From NCBI RefSeq assembly GCF_016859285.1, contig NC_053413.1, positions 21,816,939 through 21,880,938 on the forward strand: a stretch of 64,000 nt of DNA, in the 5' to 3' direction. The translations under genes were made by a program, and so were the position numbers. Shown in pieces: positions 1-20,100 of the stretch. Each line of letters starts with the position of its first letter. The stretch's first letter is position 1. The notes under the pieces are model-generated. The model searched no databases, was not told the DNA's origin, and saw only the letters and a program-made list of their open reading frames with translations. The stretch is from Xiphias gladius (taxonomy: Eukaryota; Chordata; Actinopteri; Istiophoriformes; Xiphiidae).

Positions 1-1089
1 AGCACAAAATCATCTTGGGCAACAAAAACAATACATACCTACAGAGACCCATAAAACACGTTTGGTAAAGTGATTGAATCAGATTACACTAGCGAAAATC
101 CTGCTAATCCCACTACATACAATTAACTACAAACTGGCTGTGCAGACCATCAACCCTGTCAGCAGACACCATGATTAAACCTGAAACACCATTATGCTAG
201 CAGAAGAAAAATAGGATATATTTATATAAATCAGTCCATAGTTTCTGCACAGCAAGGGCTATAGTAGCAACACTTATGTTTACCGTTGTATTTACATAAA
301 TAAATAAATAATTTAATACTTTGAGAACACATAAATTGAAGCTTTGCTCTCTTCAAATATCTGTTGAATAGCTGTTGAGTTTCAGAAATAATAAATGTCA
401 AATGAACAAGATTACTTCTAAAGCTCTTTGTAATTATAGCACATATGCATTTCCTAGTCCATCGAGGACTAAATATGATGGGTAGTAAATCCTGTGCCTT
501 AGATTAGTAATGTCAACTAATGATGTGTCATGGAAAACCAAAAGCAAGCAGGCTGTCATTCAAGCCAAAGTATACCACCACAGAAAAATTTGGGAATTTG
601 CGCCTACTCTCTGGTTTAAGGTGTGATAATGAGGAAAAGACAAGGTAGTAGTCTGTAGTTTTAGATGCAAAACTCTTTTGATTCCATGGTACTGTGAGAG
701 AATATAGGTGCTGACCAATTAGACAAAAAACACAGACTGCTGCCGCCACCCAACTGCCACACAATGTACAGGATGAAATTAACAACAGCAAATGGCCAAA
801 TGTTGGTTTGCTTTGATGACTCAATTTTCACAAGCCAATAGGCAGTTTTCCTTTGGAGGTATCTAGACGATCTCTTGTATTCAAACACCTACTGTGGCTG
901 ATAATGCCTTTAGTGACTGGTCAAATGTTAATTTTACATGAAATCTAATATGGAGCCCTGGAAGAGCATGGATTCATATTTTTTACTGTTGCTTTTTCAT
1001 GGTTATGAGAGAAATATTTTGATGTCAGTATAACAAGCTTGTTTTCTTGCTATAATGGAGTTAATTAAATAATAACTCACTGATCATGG

Positions 1090-1140
1090 CCTATATATAT
1101 ATCTATATCTATATCTATATCTATCTATATCTATATATAT

Positions 1141-1172
<32 letters not shown>
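1090..1172. repeat. TATC/TA microsatellite followed by (GA)n
   Basis: Alternating tatatc and tata units run to about 1144, followed by about 13 GA dinucleotides. This is a compound simple repeat, likely length-polymorphic. Confidence 0.9.
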
Positions 1173-1175
<3 letters not shown>

Positions 1176-1930
1176 CAGAATAGTATTTAAAATATTGGTA
1201 ATACTACCACAATTTGGTACTTCTTGTGGTATACAGGAGGGTTTCATAGGATTAATTTAAGTGTATATAAATACTGCCTCTACAAAAAACAGCACTTTAA
1301 CTTGAAGTATTTTGAAATTTCAGGCTGACGTTTTAATGGTTCAGAGCGGTCGTTGCACGGACAGCCATCTAAAAACAGGCAGCTTTTGTATCAGGCAACA
1401 CACCCCCAAGATGTCACAGTCACTGGCTGGGAGGCGCAAAAACTCCTGGTTATTCAAGCTATGCTAGTTCCTTGTATGCATCGGCAATTCATAACTATAT
1501 ATTACGCTTAATTTGATTGCTACCATGTCTGAATCTGTGATGTGTGTAAATAAACAGTGGCGTTGGCTGGATCAATGCAGACACCGCCACCCACCTCACG
1601 GTAATGTCGCTCGTGTTTGCCTTCAATACACAGCCAGCAATATGTTGTTGAGCGCTAAAATTTTCAACTTGACCATGGTTAGTAAACGTAAGGTCTCATT
1701 ATTTTATGTCCTAAAATGGGTTCCACAAGTAAATATGTTGTGTGCTGTCACTGTGTTAACGACATGAGGAGAAATCAAGTTCAGGTTTGATGTTTTAACG
1801 GCAATATTCAACACGAGAGCACAGTACAGCCTGAGACAAAAGCCCACTGCAGCCCCTCCGCTGCCCTCACAACGTCCCCCCTCCCCAGCGCTTAATCTAG
1901 CTAGCTAGTTCGTTCCCAGCCCTACACAGC

Positions 1931-1975
1931 TTCGCTGGCTGGCTGGCTGGCTGGCTGGTTGGCTGGCTGGCTGGG
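1931..1975. repeat. (GGCT)n tetranucleotide repeat
   Basis: About ten ggct units with one ggtt interruption, at the left edge of the CpG-rich block. Confidence 0.9.
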
Positions 1976-2199
1976 GCTAAAACAGCTCACTCTGCTTCGC
2001 CCCGACATTTTCCTATCAGCTCTCTGTACTCCTGATTGAGACGCAGCGACTAATTAAAAGCAGATAAGGGTGAAATTTTAGTTGGCGCAGAGAAAGCAGT
2101 CAGTGTGTGTAACGCACGTGGCGCACAACTACACCAAGCCCACGCAAACACATAACATTCCATCTTCGCACGCAGTTTACGTCAAGTTAGCTTAACGTT

Positions 2200-3160
2200 A
2201 GCCCGCTCGCAGTAGCCAGGTGGCTAACTATTCGTTAACTGGGATTTTTGCCCCTCATGATCCGACGCAATGAAACAACAAACCTTGTTTTGCGCTTACC
2301 TTTAATCGAGGTTACACGTTCCAATCGACTCATTCGGGTTTTGCTATATGTGAATATTGCGCTATATAAACAGTTATTTCCTAAATATTGGACGTTAACC
2401 GTAGCCTACGGCTGTGTGACGTTCATCGCTGGTTTTGAAAACATCCCAGCCGTTCGTCGCCCGTCCTCTCCGAGAAAAGCCTAGCAAAACATGCAAGCGT
2501 CGTTCCCATTGGCCGGGGACAGTCATGTGACCGCCTGAGCCCCACCGAGCTTATAAGGTCTCCGTCTGCTGGATATACTGTAGATGGGTATGTGTCAAAC
2601 GATTTAACTTTCATTTTAGCGATGCTGCGAATAAACACGCGCCTTTATTGTTAACAGTATTCTCTGCGCTTTCATATTTTGTCAGCTAGTGGCGTCTGCG
2701 ACGTGCGCAGACGGCTTTTGTCGTGTGAATCTGGTCTGAAAGGACTGGAGAGGGAGAACAGTAATGGGCACTTGACGTCATCTTTTCCGTTGCTGTGTTG
2801 CGGTCAGTGCGAACTTTCTCGAAGATCGCGGCTGAGGTTGACGGAGGAATGGCTGTCCCCGTCTTCCTTTCTTTCTTCCGAGCACGGCCGCACACTTTGG
2901 CCAAAGTTTTCATTAATGAACCGATTGCGTCAATTCCCCCTTTCGGCCCGCCAATTCTTATTATCGGCCAGCTTTGAATTGGTTGCGCAGTGACATTTGC
3001 ATCATGGTAGCTACTACGCGCATGCGTGGTGGTGCATAATATTGTATGTTGCAGAGCAGCCTTGAAAGTCGCAAGAGGAAACCGGAGTGGGGGAGGGGGA
3101 ACCGGCGAGACTCGAAAACGCCACCGGGGCGGGATGGAAATGACAGGAGCAGTTGTAGGA
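2200..3160 (-). promoter_or_regulatory. CpG-rich promoter-like block with candidate non-coding first exon
   Basis: This segment is CpG-rich against an AT-rich background. It carries an NRF1-like palindrome gcgcatgcgt (3018-3027), a GC box ggggcggg (3126-3133) and an inverted CCAAT box (2508-2512). On the minus strand a good donor, AAAG|GTAAGC, lies at 2300/2299, about 200 bp downstream of the CCAAT box, as expected for a short untranslated first exon. In human, ANKRD12 lies just beyond the NDUFV2 3' end in the same orientation. By synteny this would be the ankrd12 promoter and exon 1, but no ankrd12 coding sequence is in the window. The promoter call is fair and the gene assignment is inference. 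Confidence 0.45.
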
Positions 3161-3468
3161 AGGGAGCTATGCTGTTGATTGCAGTGCAGGAAGGTCTATA
3201 ATATAATAGCAAGACCGGATACATTTTCAAGATAACTGGAATTCATGCACAGCTACTCGAAATACTGATTTAACATGGCTAAAGAGACCTAAGTTACTTT
3301 TGCCTTTAAGCTGTGGCCTCCATTATATCCACAATTTAATTGTATTTGAATTGTAAATATCTTCATTTAAATCAATGCTAGCTAAAACACAAATTCAAGA
3401 TTTCTCCAGTTTAGTTCTAGCTAGTGATAATCACAATAAGAAACATCTATTTGTTCACAATTAAAGAT

Positions 3469-4005
3469 ACGGCTCTGGAAAAAATTAAGAGACCACTCCA
3501 ATTTTTTTCTGAAATCAGTATCTCTACATGTATGACTTCCATTCCAGTGTCTGTTGAATTCCAACACAAGCACACCTCATTCTACTCAATGCGGTACTGG
3601 TTAGGTGATCACCTGAACCAAATCTTATTTAACGAGGAAAAAGTATAAAAACCACTGCTGTGGTCATCACTGTCCTCTTGCCATAGGACCAGCTGGATGG
3701 CAAAAACAGTGCTATTAGTACCGCAAAAGTAATTGGAATCAAAAAATAACTATTGACCCATGCCAAAAGAAAAGTTTTGAGGGAGGAAAAGAAGGGTTCA
3801 ATTCTGCTTTACTGGCAGAGGGATACAGTGAGCGTGAGGTTGCTTCCATCCTTAAAATTTCTAATACGGCAGTTCATACTAACAAGGTACGGCAGCAGAC
3901 ATTGGGGACAACAAAGACCGGCAGAGGGCGAAAACGACTCCACTGACCGGGATGACCGTCAACTCATTCGAATGTCAGTCAGCAACCGTAGGATGACATT
4001 ACCTG
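3469..4005 (+). mobile_element. Truncated Tc1/mariner-like element (5' part)
   Basis: The segment starts with a Tc1-type inverted-repeat end (acggctctggaaaaaattaa) and runs through the 5' leader into the start of a transposase reading frame near 3753. The order and wording match a common teleost Tc1-like family from memory. The frame is broken by indels, similarity fades after about 4005, and I see no 3' inverted repeat. It lies between the promoter-like block and the ndufv2 3' end, and is a dead fragment. Confidence 0.75.
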
Positions 4006-4273
4006 CAATAGCTAAAGCCAGGAAAAGACATAGCAGAATGATACAACTATTTCTGGAAAATACCAGATTATTAATAATTCCAGAAAATACATATATATTG
4101 ATATATCAAGCTCTATTGTTCAGTGTGCCTGGCAAATGTTGTAGTTGTTCTCATAGGGCAAAATATAAATATATGATCTCTCCCATTACATCTATTTACA
4201 ATTATATTACATTCTCCTTGTTGGAATCCCTGAAAGTGACAAGTTGACACCTAGAGCAGAGGTACATGAACAA

Positions 4274-4279
4274 TTTATT
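4274..4279 (-). promoter_or_regulatory. ndufv2: ndufv2 poly(A) signal
   Basis: AATAAA on the minus strand, 83 bp beyond the ndufv2 stop codon. Cleavage is expected near 4250-4260, giving a 3' UTR of about 100 nt. Confidence 0.7.
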
Positions 4280-4361
4280 TACACAATATGTTTGAGTTAA
4301 ACATAATATCAGATTCGGGAACAAGTTCCTTTTGAAAAAAGCAGACGACAGCCGAAAATGT

Positions 4362-10726
<6,365 letters not shown>

Positions 10727-10880
10727 TCTGAGGCTTGAAGTTTGGTCCCTGTGCGTTACAGTATGGACGGGAAAGCAGCGGCCAACATCAACACAAGCGT
10801 TATCACGCTCGATTAAGTTGGTCTGGCGTCGCGTCAGTCATGGCGTCACTCAGTCGATCCCAGATTGGAATTTGAGATCG
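10727..10880 (-). promoter_or_regulatory. ndufv2: ndufv2 proximal promoter
   Basis: Upstream of the ndufv2 ATG on the minus strand lie a CCAAT box (complement of attgg at 10864-10868) and two TGACG half-sites of CREB/ATF type (complement of cgtca at 10832-10836 and 10844-10848) in CpG-rich sequence. This suits a housekeeping respiratory gene. The transcription start is not determined. Confidence 0.5.
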
Positions 10881-11900
10881 AAAACAAACGATGCCAACAG
10901 CCATTTGGACATTTCCTCTGAGCTATGTTGTGTAACCTGAATGATAGTTCACGTTGCATGTTTACCAGCGTTTATTAGGGACAGATATTCCAAATTATAA
11001 AAACAGCAGATATTTGATGATATTACATATCTTGATAATGAAATGTAATGTAGTCATAACTCTTGTTTAACTTAAAAACAATGCCAAACACTGCTTCTCA
11101 GTAAAGCAAGGATAAAATCCAAATAGTAAGATAAAATGAGATGTTAATTAAGATGAATACAACAAATTGCAGTTAGGAGATGGAATGTAATGGATAAATG
11201 AAAATATTTCAAGATATTTTGTGGATACACTATTCACCGGTTATTAAATTAAAAAAATGTATTAAATAAAACTACAATTCATTCTTCAAATATTGAGGCA
11301 TTATAATTATTTGTAATAGACATAAGGACTTATATTACCTTTTTTATTTAGTAATTGGATTATTCCTAGTTTTAGTTTTGTTTTTGTCAGTAACACTAAA
11401 TTTAAGTCGCCTTCTTTTCATGTATTTTTTAAATGGATGAAAATACAATACGACAAAGCAAAAATGTGACACTCAAAGGTTTTTGAAAGACATTTATATA
11501 GTACATTGTGACAATGACATATGTTGACAGAGTCAGAGGATAAAAGTTAAGCAATGGTTATATATATATTCATCTGGCCTAAAGAACTCTTGAAGCAAAT
11601 CCTTATAAAAACACTATGTATTGTGCAACTGAAGTAAATAAAAGCCTATAAAATACTACAATATACATACATATAATTAAGGAAATGCAGTCTGCCACAG
11701 TAAAATATTGTGGGAATGAGGGATTTTCTTTGCTAGCTCTCAGTCAACAAGTGTTGTATCCTGTCCCTATTTTGTTTTTGTTTTTCCTGAAAGCAACCAT
11801 CATCATCTCTGTTAAACTTCGTCCCAGCATTCGTCCCACTGTACACCTCCTCCTCTTCCTCAGCCTCCTCCAACTCCTTGCTTGGAAAAATAATGCTCTC
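10881..11900. other. AT-rich spacer between divergent ndufv2 and acss2l
   Basis: I see no exon, RNA gene or clear repeat here. The two genes point away from each other, and about 1.3 kb separates their likely promoters, so a shared bidirectional core promoter is unlikely. Confidence 0.6.
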
Positions 11901-11914
11901 AACAGGCCAGGAAG

Positions 11915-12179
11915 GGCTCATCCAATAAAAAAGTGGGAGTGCCGCACCCTACGAGCCGATTGGCTGCCCTGGCACTAAGCAGACTGGAGAGAGCCTCCTG
12001 CTCAGGGATTAGAGGTGGGTCTTTATGCATACTGTGTTGTGTTGCTTCAGTACCGAAGGCCTTATAGTGTTCTTACCTTACCTGGGAGGATCCAGACAGA
12101 TCAGCGGTGACTCCAGATTAACCCATATTTCTGACTCACCGTCAGATGATATAGGCCTGTCTACATCTGTCCTTCCACA
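11915..12179 (+). promoter_or_regulatory. acss2l: acss2l promoter and 5' UTR
   Basis: A direct CCAAT box (11922-11926) and an inverted one (attgg, 11959-11963) lie about 33 bp apart, with gtggga-type and caccc-type elements between them. Paired NF-Y sites near a sterol-response-like element occur in SREBP-controlled promoters, and mammalian ACSS2 is an SREBP target. A clean SRE is not visible, so regulation by SREBP is inference. An in-frame TGA at 12147-12149 precedes the ATG. Confidence 0.4.
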
Positions 12180-14106
12180 ATGGTTGTTCCTGAATCTCAG
12201 GACAAAATGTACTACCCTTCTGGTGACCTGCAGAGGGATGCTCATGTGCCTGATTTTAAGTCTTATCTGGAACTGTACAGGAAGTCTCTTGAGGATCCCG
12301 AAGGTAGGTCAAACACGTCTGTATTTTTAGTGCATAGCTTGCAGTGTTTCCTTGCATTTCATCTCCATCTGAGCCTATGTGTTAAGCAGTATCTCTCAGT
12401 GTTTGTCTGCCCTGTCTGCGTCCTGTAACACTTACTTTAAGTATCACTTTATTCCAGCTTTCTGGAAGGAAGTTGCTGATGAGTTCTTTTGGAAGAAGCC
12501 AGCAACAGGGCCAATGTTGCAGTACAACTTTGATGTGACAAAAGGGACCATATACGTCAAATGCATGGAAGGGGCCAAAACCAACATATGCTATAATGTC
12601 CTGGATAGGCATGTTAGGGAGAGGAACCTTGGTGAAAAGGTTGCCTATTACTGGTAAGTAACGACGCGTACCAAGTATGAATGATGGCTTTGATGGGAAA
12701 AGCTGCCTGGAGTTATGTCAGGTATTCTAGTCAATAACAACTGCTGTTTCCCCTGTGCAAACCCCGTGCACCAAAACAAACCACAGTGAGTGCAATACAA
12801 TGTCACTGTTTCAGTCTCTCTGCTGTCAGAATCAAAAGAGAGCATTTAACAGGATTTGTTACGAAATTTTCCCAGATTTCATGATTTGGATCCAACACAT
12901 TTAACATTCCAGGGTTACAGCAGTTTGTAAGAGTCCTGCAAGACTCATAAATCTATGGTGTTTTGTTGTAATACAAAGCCTGCTTCTACTTAATTCTTGA
13001 TAGAGTCTTCCAATAATAAAAGTCCACTGACAGTTTAAAACAAGAAACAGTTGTTTTGCAAGCTCAGCAGTAATAGGGGTTCAATGTAACCAAGCACAGT
13101 AGAGACCAACCACCAGTGTCTAAACACTGTTTGCATTAAACCAAAGCACTTAAGTAATGTATCTGCTCAAGTGTTTGCCATGCCTGTTTCAGCAGCACAC
13201 CATACGATTAGGATATAGTATGTCAGCTGTGTTGATACTTTATTTAGTGACCAGATGGTTTGGTTTGACCTGTTAAAACACTGTGGTCTAAACAGCATCT
13301 AGAAAAATATCTCAAATGGTAGAACACGGTGAAAACTAAGACACCAAACCTGAATTTAAAAATCAAATGTGTGTTTTTTTTTTTTTTACTTTACTCGCCA
13401 CTGCATCTGACATTGGCATTTACTTGCAGCTACTAGGATCTACTGGATAACACAGGCTGATACCATGAGATCAATAGATGTTTGCATTTCAAAAAAGATG
13501 TAAAATTGCCACCAACAAATAGAAATTGTTCAACTCCAAGGGGCCAGTTGAGGAAATTCATTGTTTTTACACTGTCCTGTGACTAAAGCACAAAGTTTAA
13601 GGCAATACACTGTTTTACAAAATCAAACCAACAATTAAAAGGCATCGACATGAAAGAAATCCCTTCCACACTGCTTGTTTAGTCAACTGTTAACTGAGAA
13701 AGGGGCGTGTAGTTGCGCCTTTGTTTTAAATGATTAGTACTGTTTTAACATGGGAGATGGTGACAATTATCTGGTTTAATGTACAAGATATTTCATGGTT
13801 ATAATATATAGCTTCGTGTTTTCTGTTTCAGTGTTTGCCAGAATATAGTGAAAAGAGAAACATCCTGCAACAGGGTATTTAATATCAACTAAAAAATTAG
13901 GTAGTGCAGCCATTTATCACCTGACGATTTATGCATTATCTGCAATAGCTATAGTTTTCAGTTTTCTCTTTTAGGCAAGAAAAGGAACAGCAACTACATT
14001 TGCACAGACCAATTAATGTATACAGAGGATAAGTGTATTATATAATTCATATAGATTAAAACAGCAGAACAAATGACACAAAATTAATTAAATAGAAGAC
14101 TGCATG

Positions 14107-14142
<36 letters not shown>

Positions 14143-17100
14143 TCAAGAGCATAAAGTCTATATAAAGCAATGATAAACACACATTACGCCTTCAGCTTTG
14201 ATTCAGTAGTATTTAATGTGTGAGATATTCTGGAATTTGTTCAAGGTATCTGCAGCACAGTGGTTAAAAGCAGCATCACCATGTTTTGATTTAATGGCAG
14301 ATGGCCTCAGATGCAGATGTATTTTAGTCCAAAACAGTTTACTGATTTTTAAATGTAGAAGTAGTATTTCTAAAAGACAAGAGTAAAGTGCTTGGCCTTC
14401 CTGGTCCTTGTTAGATCTTAAGCAGCAGCGTTCTGAATGAGCAGCAGCTGTCAAAGAGGTTTTTTAGAAAGGCCTGAGAAAATCCTATTACAGCAGTTCA
14501 ACCTACTTCAGATAAGGGCATGGATTAGGTTTCCTAAATCTTGCTTGTACGTGAGTTCTCTAATTCATGCTGTATTTTAAGGTGGTAATAGGTTACTTTG
14601 TTATTGTCCCAATATGGCTGTTTAGGTTTAATTTCATGGCTAAGCCAAGATTTCTCACTTCGGTTGTAGTTTTCAGCATAATGATGAGCACTGACTTTCA
14701 GTCTTGTTCGTTAGCACCAAAAACCATAAACATAGTTTTATTCTTATTTAAATGTAGGATGCTTTTTTTAAATTAATTTATTGATTTTTTTTTACACATT
14801 TTATCATTTATTTGGTCAATGCACTTGTTCAGGGAGTCTATGGGATCATACACATTTGTTGATACAGATATGTAAATTTGAGTGTCATCAGCAAAATTAT
14901 AATAGAAAATTTTGTTGTATTGCATAATGGGAGCCAGTGGGAGCTTTTAAAAGCTCAATAAAATAGGTCAAAGGATTGACCCCTGAGGAATTCCGCAGGT
15001 GATTTTAGTTTTCTCTGACACATACACCAATCCACCACAACATTAAATCCAGTTATCGGTTTTAATGTTGTGGCTGATTGGTGTAATTGCCAATGCATAA
15101 AAAGTCTTAGTTAATATTTAAACCAGGTCAGATTCTGTCAACAAAGTAATCCCAGTTTTTTTAATTTGCATAGCAATACAATGCTCAACAGCACTTTGGA
15201 ATAATAAAATGAGGACTCTATTTTTGCCAGTTAACGTTTGAATAAATATATCTTTAAAACTTTGATAAGGTGAGTCCTGCTGATGTGGTAGGACCAATAT
15301 CCAGATTCGAAATTTGCAATTATTTGAGGCCAGAAAGTTGTAAATTTGTTGGAAAACACTTTTTCCAAACAATTTTAGGATACGGTGGTCATGGATCTGT
15401 AGTTACTAACTGCTGAGGCATCTGGGTGCCTTTTTTTTTTTTTTTAAAGGGTCACTAAAGGTGGTTATCATACAAAAAGCCTTACTCTGCACTAATGTTT
15501 TCATGGATATAAAATTCTCTGATAATGTCTTTTCTCTTAGGAATATCTGTATGGATGGTCACTTAAAACATAACACAAGAAAGATCTGATAAGGCAACAT
15601 TAGTCACTGCAACCTGAGAAACATTGAGATCTGTAAAGATCATCAAATACTATGTGGGCTCTTTAAAATGCTAAAGTGGTCCCAAATAATTCAGAATACA
15701 TCAGAGTTCTTTAGCACTACCATCGCATCATCAGGCCAATTTATAAATATACTGTATGTTGCATTTATGATTGCAGAGAGTTTAATCAGAGTAATAATTT
15801 ACTTCACCATTCCTGGCCTTGGTTGAGGCCAGGTTGTTGCAGTGTTTTGGATTCAGTGCCACACCGGGGGATTGCTACCGCGCTGTCTGCTGCCCTGTGA
15901 AACATTGTGCCACATAGTTTTTCAAAACAACTGTCCTGACAGACATCCAAACCCAATATAGACACAGGAACAACAGGAACAGGTTATCTCCCCAATGAAC
16001 TCAAAACCTTAATGTTGTTTGCAAAGGTACAGTTGGATGAAGCACAGTATGTGGGGGGATGAAAGCACTAAAAAAAAGCAACACATACAGACAGAGCTTC
16101 ATACAACCTGATACAGGTTTTACATTACTTTAACAGATTTTTCGGTGTTTTTCTCCTCTTGTATCTTGTCTTCCCAGGGAGGGAAATTCACCTGACCACC
16201 ACATGACCATCACATACTGCCAGCTGCTGGGCCATGTCTGCCGCTGTGCTAATGTCCTCAAGCAAATGGGTGAGAGTCGGAATTCTTAGGTACTGATTAT
16301 TAAACAATATTATCTGTAGATTAATTGGTTAATATTTCAAAGCACTCAGTCATCAGAATGAACTGTGAGCGGCAAAGAGTTAGAGGGCAATGAAGAGAGA
16401 GAACACATGCTGAATTCATTGCCTTTTGTTGATCTTTACTTCTTAATTGCAACATTTTTTGGCTTTTAGATCCAGAATGTACAAAGGAGAAAATGTCAAA
16501 CCGCCTTCAAACAGTGAAGACCAACTCTTTGACCTTGACAAAACATTAAAAATAGCATTATCATAAGAGTTTTATTCTCATGTCAGTCTGTATCTTGGGT
16601 ATATAAATTCAGTATATTTTATAACTGTAAATTACAAGTGTAAAAGTATCATCTAAAGCCGAGGATATGTGTATGGCCAACATTTTCTGTGATGTGACAC
16701 AATATTGGCATTGTTATTTGGCCCATAACCAGCATGCCACAAGCCACCAGATATGGCTCTATACAGTATGTACTTGTTGCATATTGAATATCCAGTGCAG
16801 AATCTGGCCCATATCCAACATGCCATTACTCAGTCTAAAGCAGTGCTTTTGTCCTTGATCAAGGTGTGAAAAAGGGCGACAGGGTGTCTATCTACCTTCC
16901 CATGATCCCAGAGCTGGTCTACACTATGCTGGCCTGTGCCAGGATAGGTGCTGTTCACTCCATTGTGGTAAGTGGTATGATGAAGCCCCCATTTCACAAA
17001 CTTCACAGGAATTGCAATTTACAATTTTTTTTATTTTAATTTTTTTGCATTTTTAATACTTCATTTAGCAGATGCTTTTGTCCAAAGCGACTTACAATAG

Positions 17101-20100
17101 AGACATTAAAATCTGATAGGAACAAGAGCTTGATGTTATCAAAAACTGGAAGTGAATCCCCCTCAAACAAATAACGTGTATTCAAGGTGCAACAGTATTG
17201 CAGTGTTTTTTTTGAGAAACGAGACGCGAGTAATGGCTAGCATGGGGTTTTAAGAATCAGATGGTTTAAGAGCCATGATTCAGTTGGGTTTGTTTAATAC
17301 TACTTATAGCAGCAGATCAATTGAGTTTGCCTAATGCAGTGTCATGGAGTGTCATGTGAGACATCTAAATTTGGTTCAAATGCAGTCAGTCAACATGTTT
17401 GTTAGCCTTGTTTGCTGCTCTGACCCTATTTCCCCAAGAAAACATGAGCTGAACCCGAGCTCTTGCTTCTGTTAGTCCAAACTGCCCTGCTCCTGCAGTT
17501 ATCAGCTCTGAGCTGCGTGAACACAGCAGCACCTGCACTGAATATATGGGTCAGGCACTGACTGGCTGTATCCAGCTTGGGAGGACATCAGTCAGTGCAG
17601 TTTGGCAAGCAAGCCAGCACTATTTTAGCTATTCAACCTTCCCCATCAATTACAAAGGGTGGTAGCCTTGTTATAAATATCCCCAGGCTGCTCCAAGGTG
17701 GGTTCATTTTATAGCTGGCAAAGGCCTGCGTTTGGCAGACTTGAGTGTTAGCGACCTTGTCTCTAGCTCTATGTTTTTATCGTATTTGATATGAACATCG
17801 CTTAGCAACGTAACAGTCTTTAGGGGTAGAGCCAGCTTTTTAGATAGGCCTGTGACTCCAAATATGAATCATAAATTAGGTTGGCATAGAATACAGTCAT
17901 AGATGGAGCCAGACAGCACTGCCAATGTCACTCACGCAGTGACATTTTGCTGAGTACACAGTCCTCAGTGATCTGATTCACAATGCTGTCCTGAACACTG
18001 AAACTTTATACTCTGCGAACTATTAACCTTGTCCAGAACACAAACATGTGGCGGGAGACGCAGCAGATGACAATCAAAGGGCAATTATTAATGTCTGGTT
18101 CCTTATGTAATACTGAACAAGGTGACCTCTCTATACATGGTAATGAAAGGGAGCGGTATGCATCATCACTGTGTCTGTCTGCACTTTAAAGGGAACTCAG
18201 CAGCCAGTGTGGCCACAAGTAACAGCTGAGAAATAATGGTAGAAGCTAAGGTATAGTGCAGCAGTAGTACAAGCAGAGTGAACATGTTATCCCTACTGCT
18301 AAATGAGCTCCATTTGTTGTGTTACATATTTTAAGCTCAGAAAAAAGTGAACAAACTACACTACTACTCAGTGACTTATGAATCTTATGAAACTGAACTG
18401 AACAAAACTATGTGAATCAGCAAATTGATTTGTAATTTCCATTTCTAGATAAACAAGTAAAAAAATCCTTGGTTAGCTTTAACTTATTTGGAAGAGAACG
18501 GGGGGGGCGAACAGTAAAATTATTACTCAAACTGCTCTTTGTACCATCATTGACAATTTACACACTGAGCTCCTAGTTAAACTTTGAGTTTGCACAGTTT
18601 TCCTGTGCAATGAAGCACTATGACCAACACTACAGTCGTATTCACCTCTTGTTTTACCTGCAAATGAAGTGGTTTAGATCATCTGGCTAAACCGATGGCT
18701 TGTTTAATTCTTTCCTTCTTGCCCCGTTGGACCATGATCTAAGCAATTATTTTGATGAGTACAGTGTTGCCATAAGCAATACACATTGACAGATTGTGAC
18801 ACAAAGGACCCCTGGGCACAGACATGTAAAAGGCCCCCCACCCTCCCACATAGGAGCAAGACACCCAAACTGAAAGAGACACAAAACAAATACAAACCAC
18901 GCAGCCATCCTTATGGTCGTTTTGTCTATCTTTTCAGACGTTTTGCATCTCTTTTTAGTTGTTTTGCATCTCCTTGTGGTCGTTTTGCATCTCTTTGTGG
19001 TTGTTTTGAGTCTTTTTGAAGATGTTTTGTCCCTCTTTGTGGTCATTTTGCATCATTAAATGTCTCATTGTAGTTGCATTGTGTCTCTTTCTAGTCATTT
19101 TGGGTTTATTTGTAGTCTTTTTGCATCTGCTTGTAGCTGTTTTGCAGCGCTTTGTGGTCATATTGTTTCCCTTTGCGGTAGTTTTTCTGTCTCTTTGTGG
19201 TCATTTTGCATCATTTTTTTGTCTCACTGTAGTTGCAATACAAGCGATGGATAAAATCAGGAAAATAAGACCCAAGCTGCAATGGACCAGGATTACCCTT
19301 TAAAAGGTTGTAGATTCCACAACACGTCCTCATTTCAGCTCTTCCTCTCTCTCTGTCTTTCTCTTTGCACGTTCAGTTTGCAGGTTTCTCCTCTGAGTCT
19401 CTGTGTGAGAGGATTATGGATACCCAGAGCAGCATCCTGGTGACAGCAGGTAGGTCCAGCTTAACCTCTGACTAGACTGTCTGGAGATACAGCAGCACCA
19501 GGATGCGATGCGTTTAGCACTCAGGGGCTGCAAAGATGCTCAGGTTGTAAAGTGACTCATTGTTTAAACACCTTCTCCCTACTGGTTAATGCACCTCATC
19601 ATCTTTTTGTCATCTGTCGCTTTCTCTGCCTCTCTCTCTCCCTCTATCCTTTTGTAATATACAGATGGTGTTTACAGAGGAGAGAAGCTGATCAACCTGA
19701 AACAGATTGTGGATGAGGCTCTGGAGAAGTGCAGGGAAAAGTAGGTCCTGCTTACAAGGTCACTTCCCACTTCTCAGCAACCGCCCTTGTTTACTCTCGC
19801 TGCTGCTGCTAATGGGACTCTGGCATATGAGTCACTGGACACACAAACACACACACACACACACTCACAGCAAAGCCCTGTCAGCTGTTATCAGGGATAC
19901 TGAGGAAACACAGCACCTGGTTTTCATATTACAGGGTTGCTGGGCAACATGAAGCGCTCAGATTCATCAGGGATGCCCAAACCGCTTGTCTCCTGTGGCA
20001 ACGTGAGCCTGGGAGGGATGTGAGCTGAGATACAAAGCATGCTGGGAATGGTTATCTGGGGGAGGCAGTATCAAGGGTGTAGATATGTTTAGGGGTTTCA

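Larger units (their letters stand above)
1..2290. other. Non-coding flank left of the CpG block
   Basis: I see no exon here on either strand. The stretch is AT-rich and its short ORFs have no recognisable similarity. If the promoter-like block to its right drives a minus-strand gene, this would be that gene's first intron. It also holds a microsatellite and a GGCT tract, listed separately. Confidence 0.5.

Noticed and set aside
3753..4247. 164-aa plus-strand ORF
   Set aside because: It is a frame-shifted remnant of a Tc1-like transposase start, running on into non-transposon sequence.
18747..19161. Lys/Thr-rich minus-strand ORFs
   Set aside because: They are products of a 21-24 bp minisatellite.
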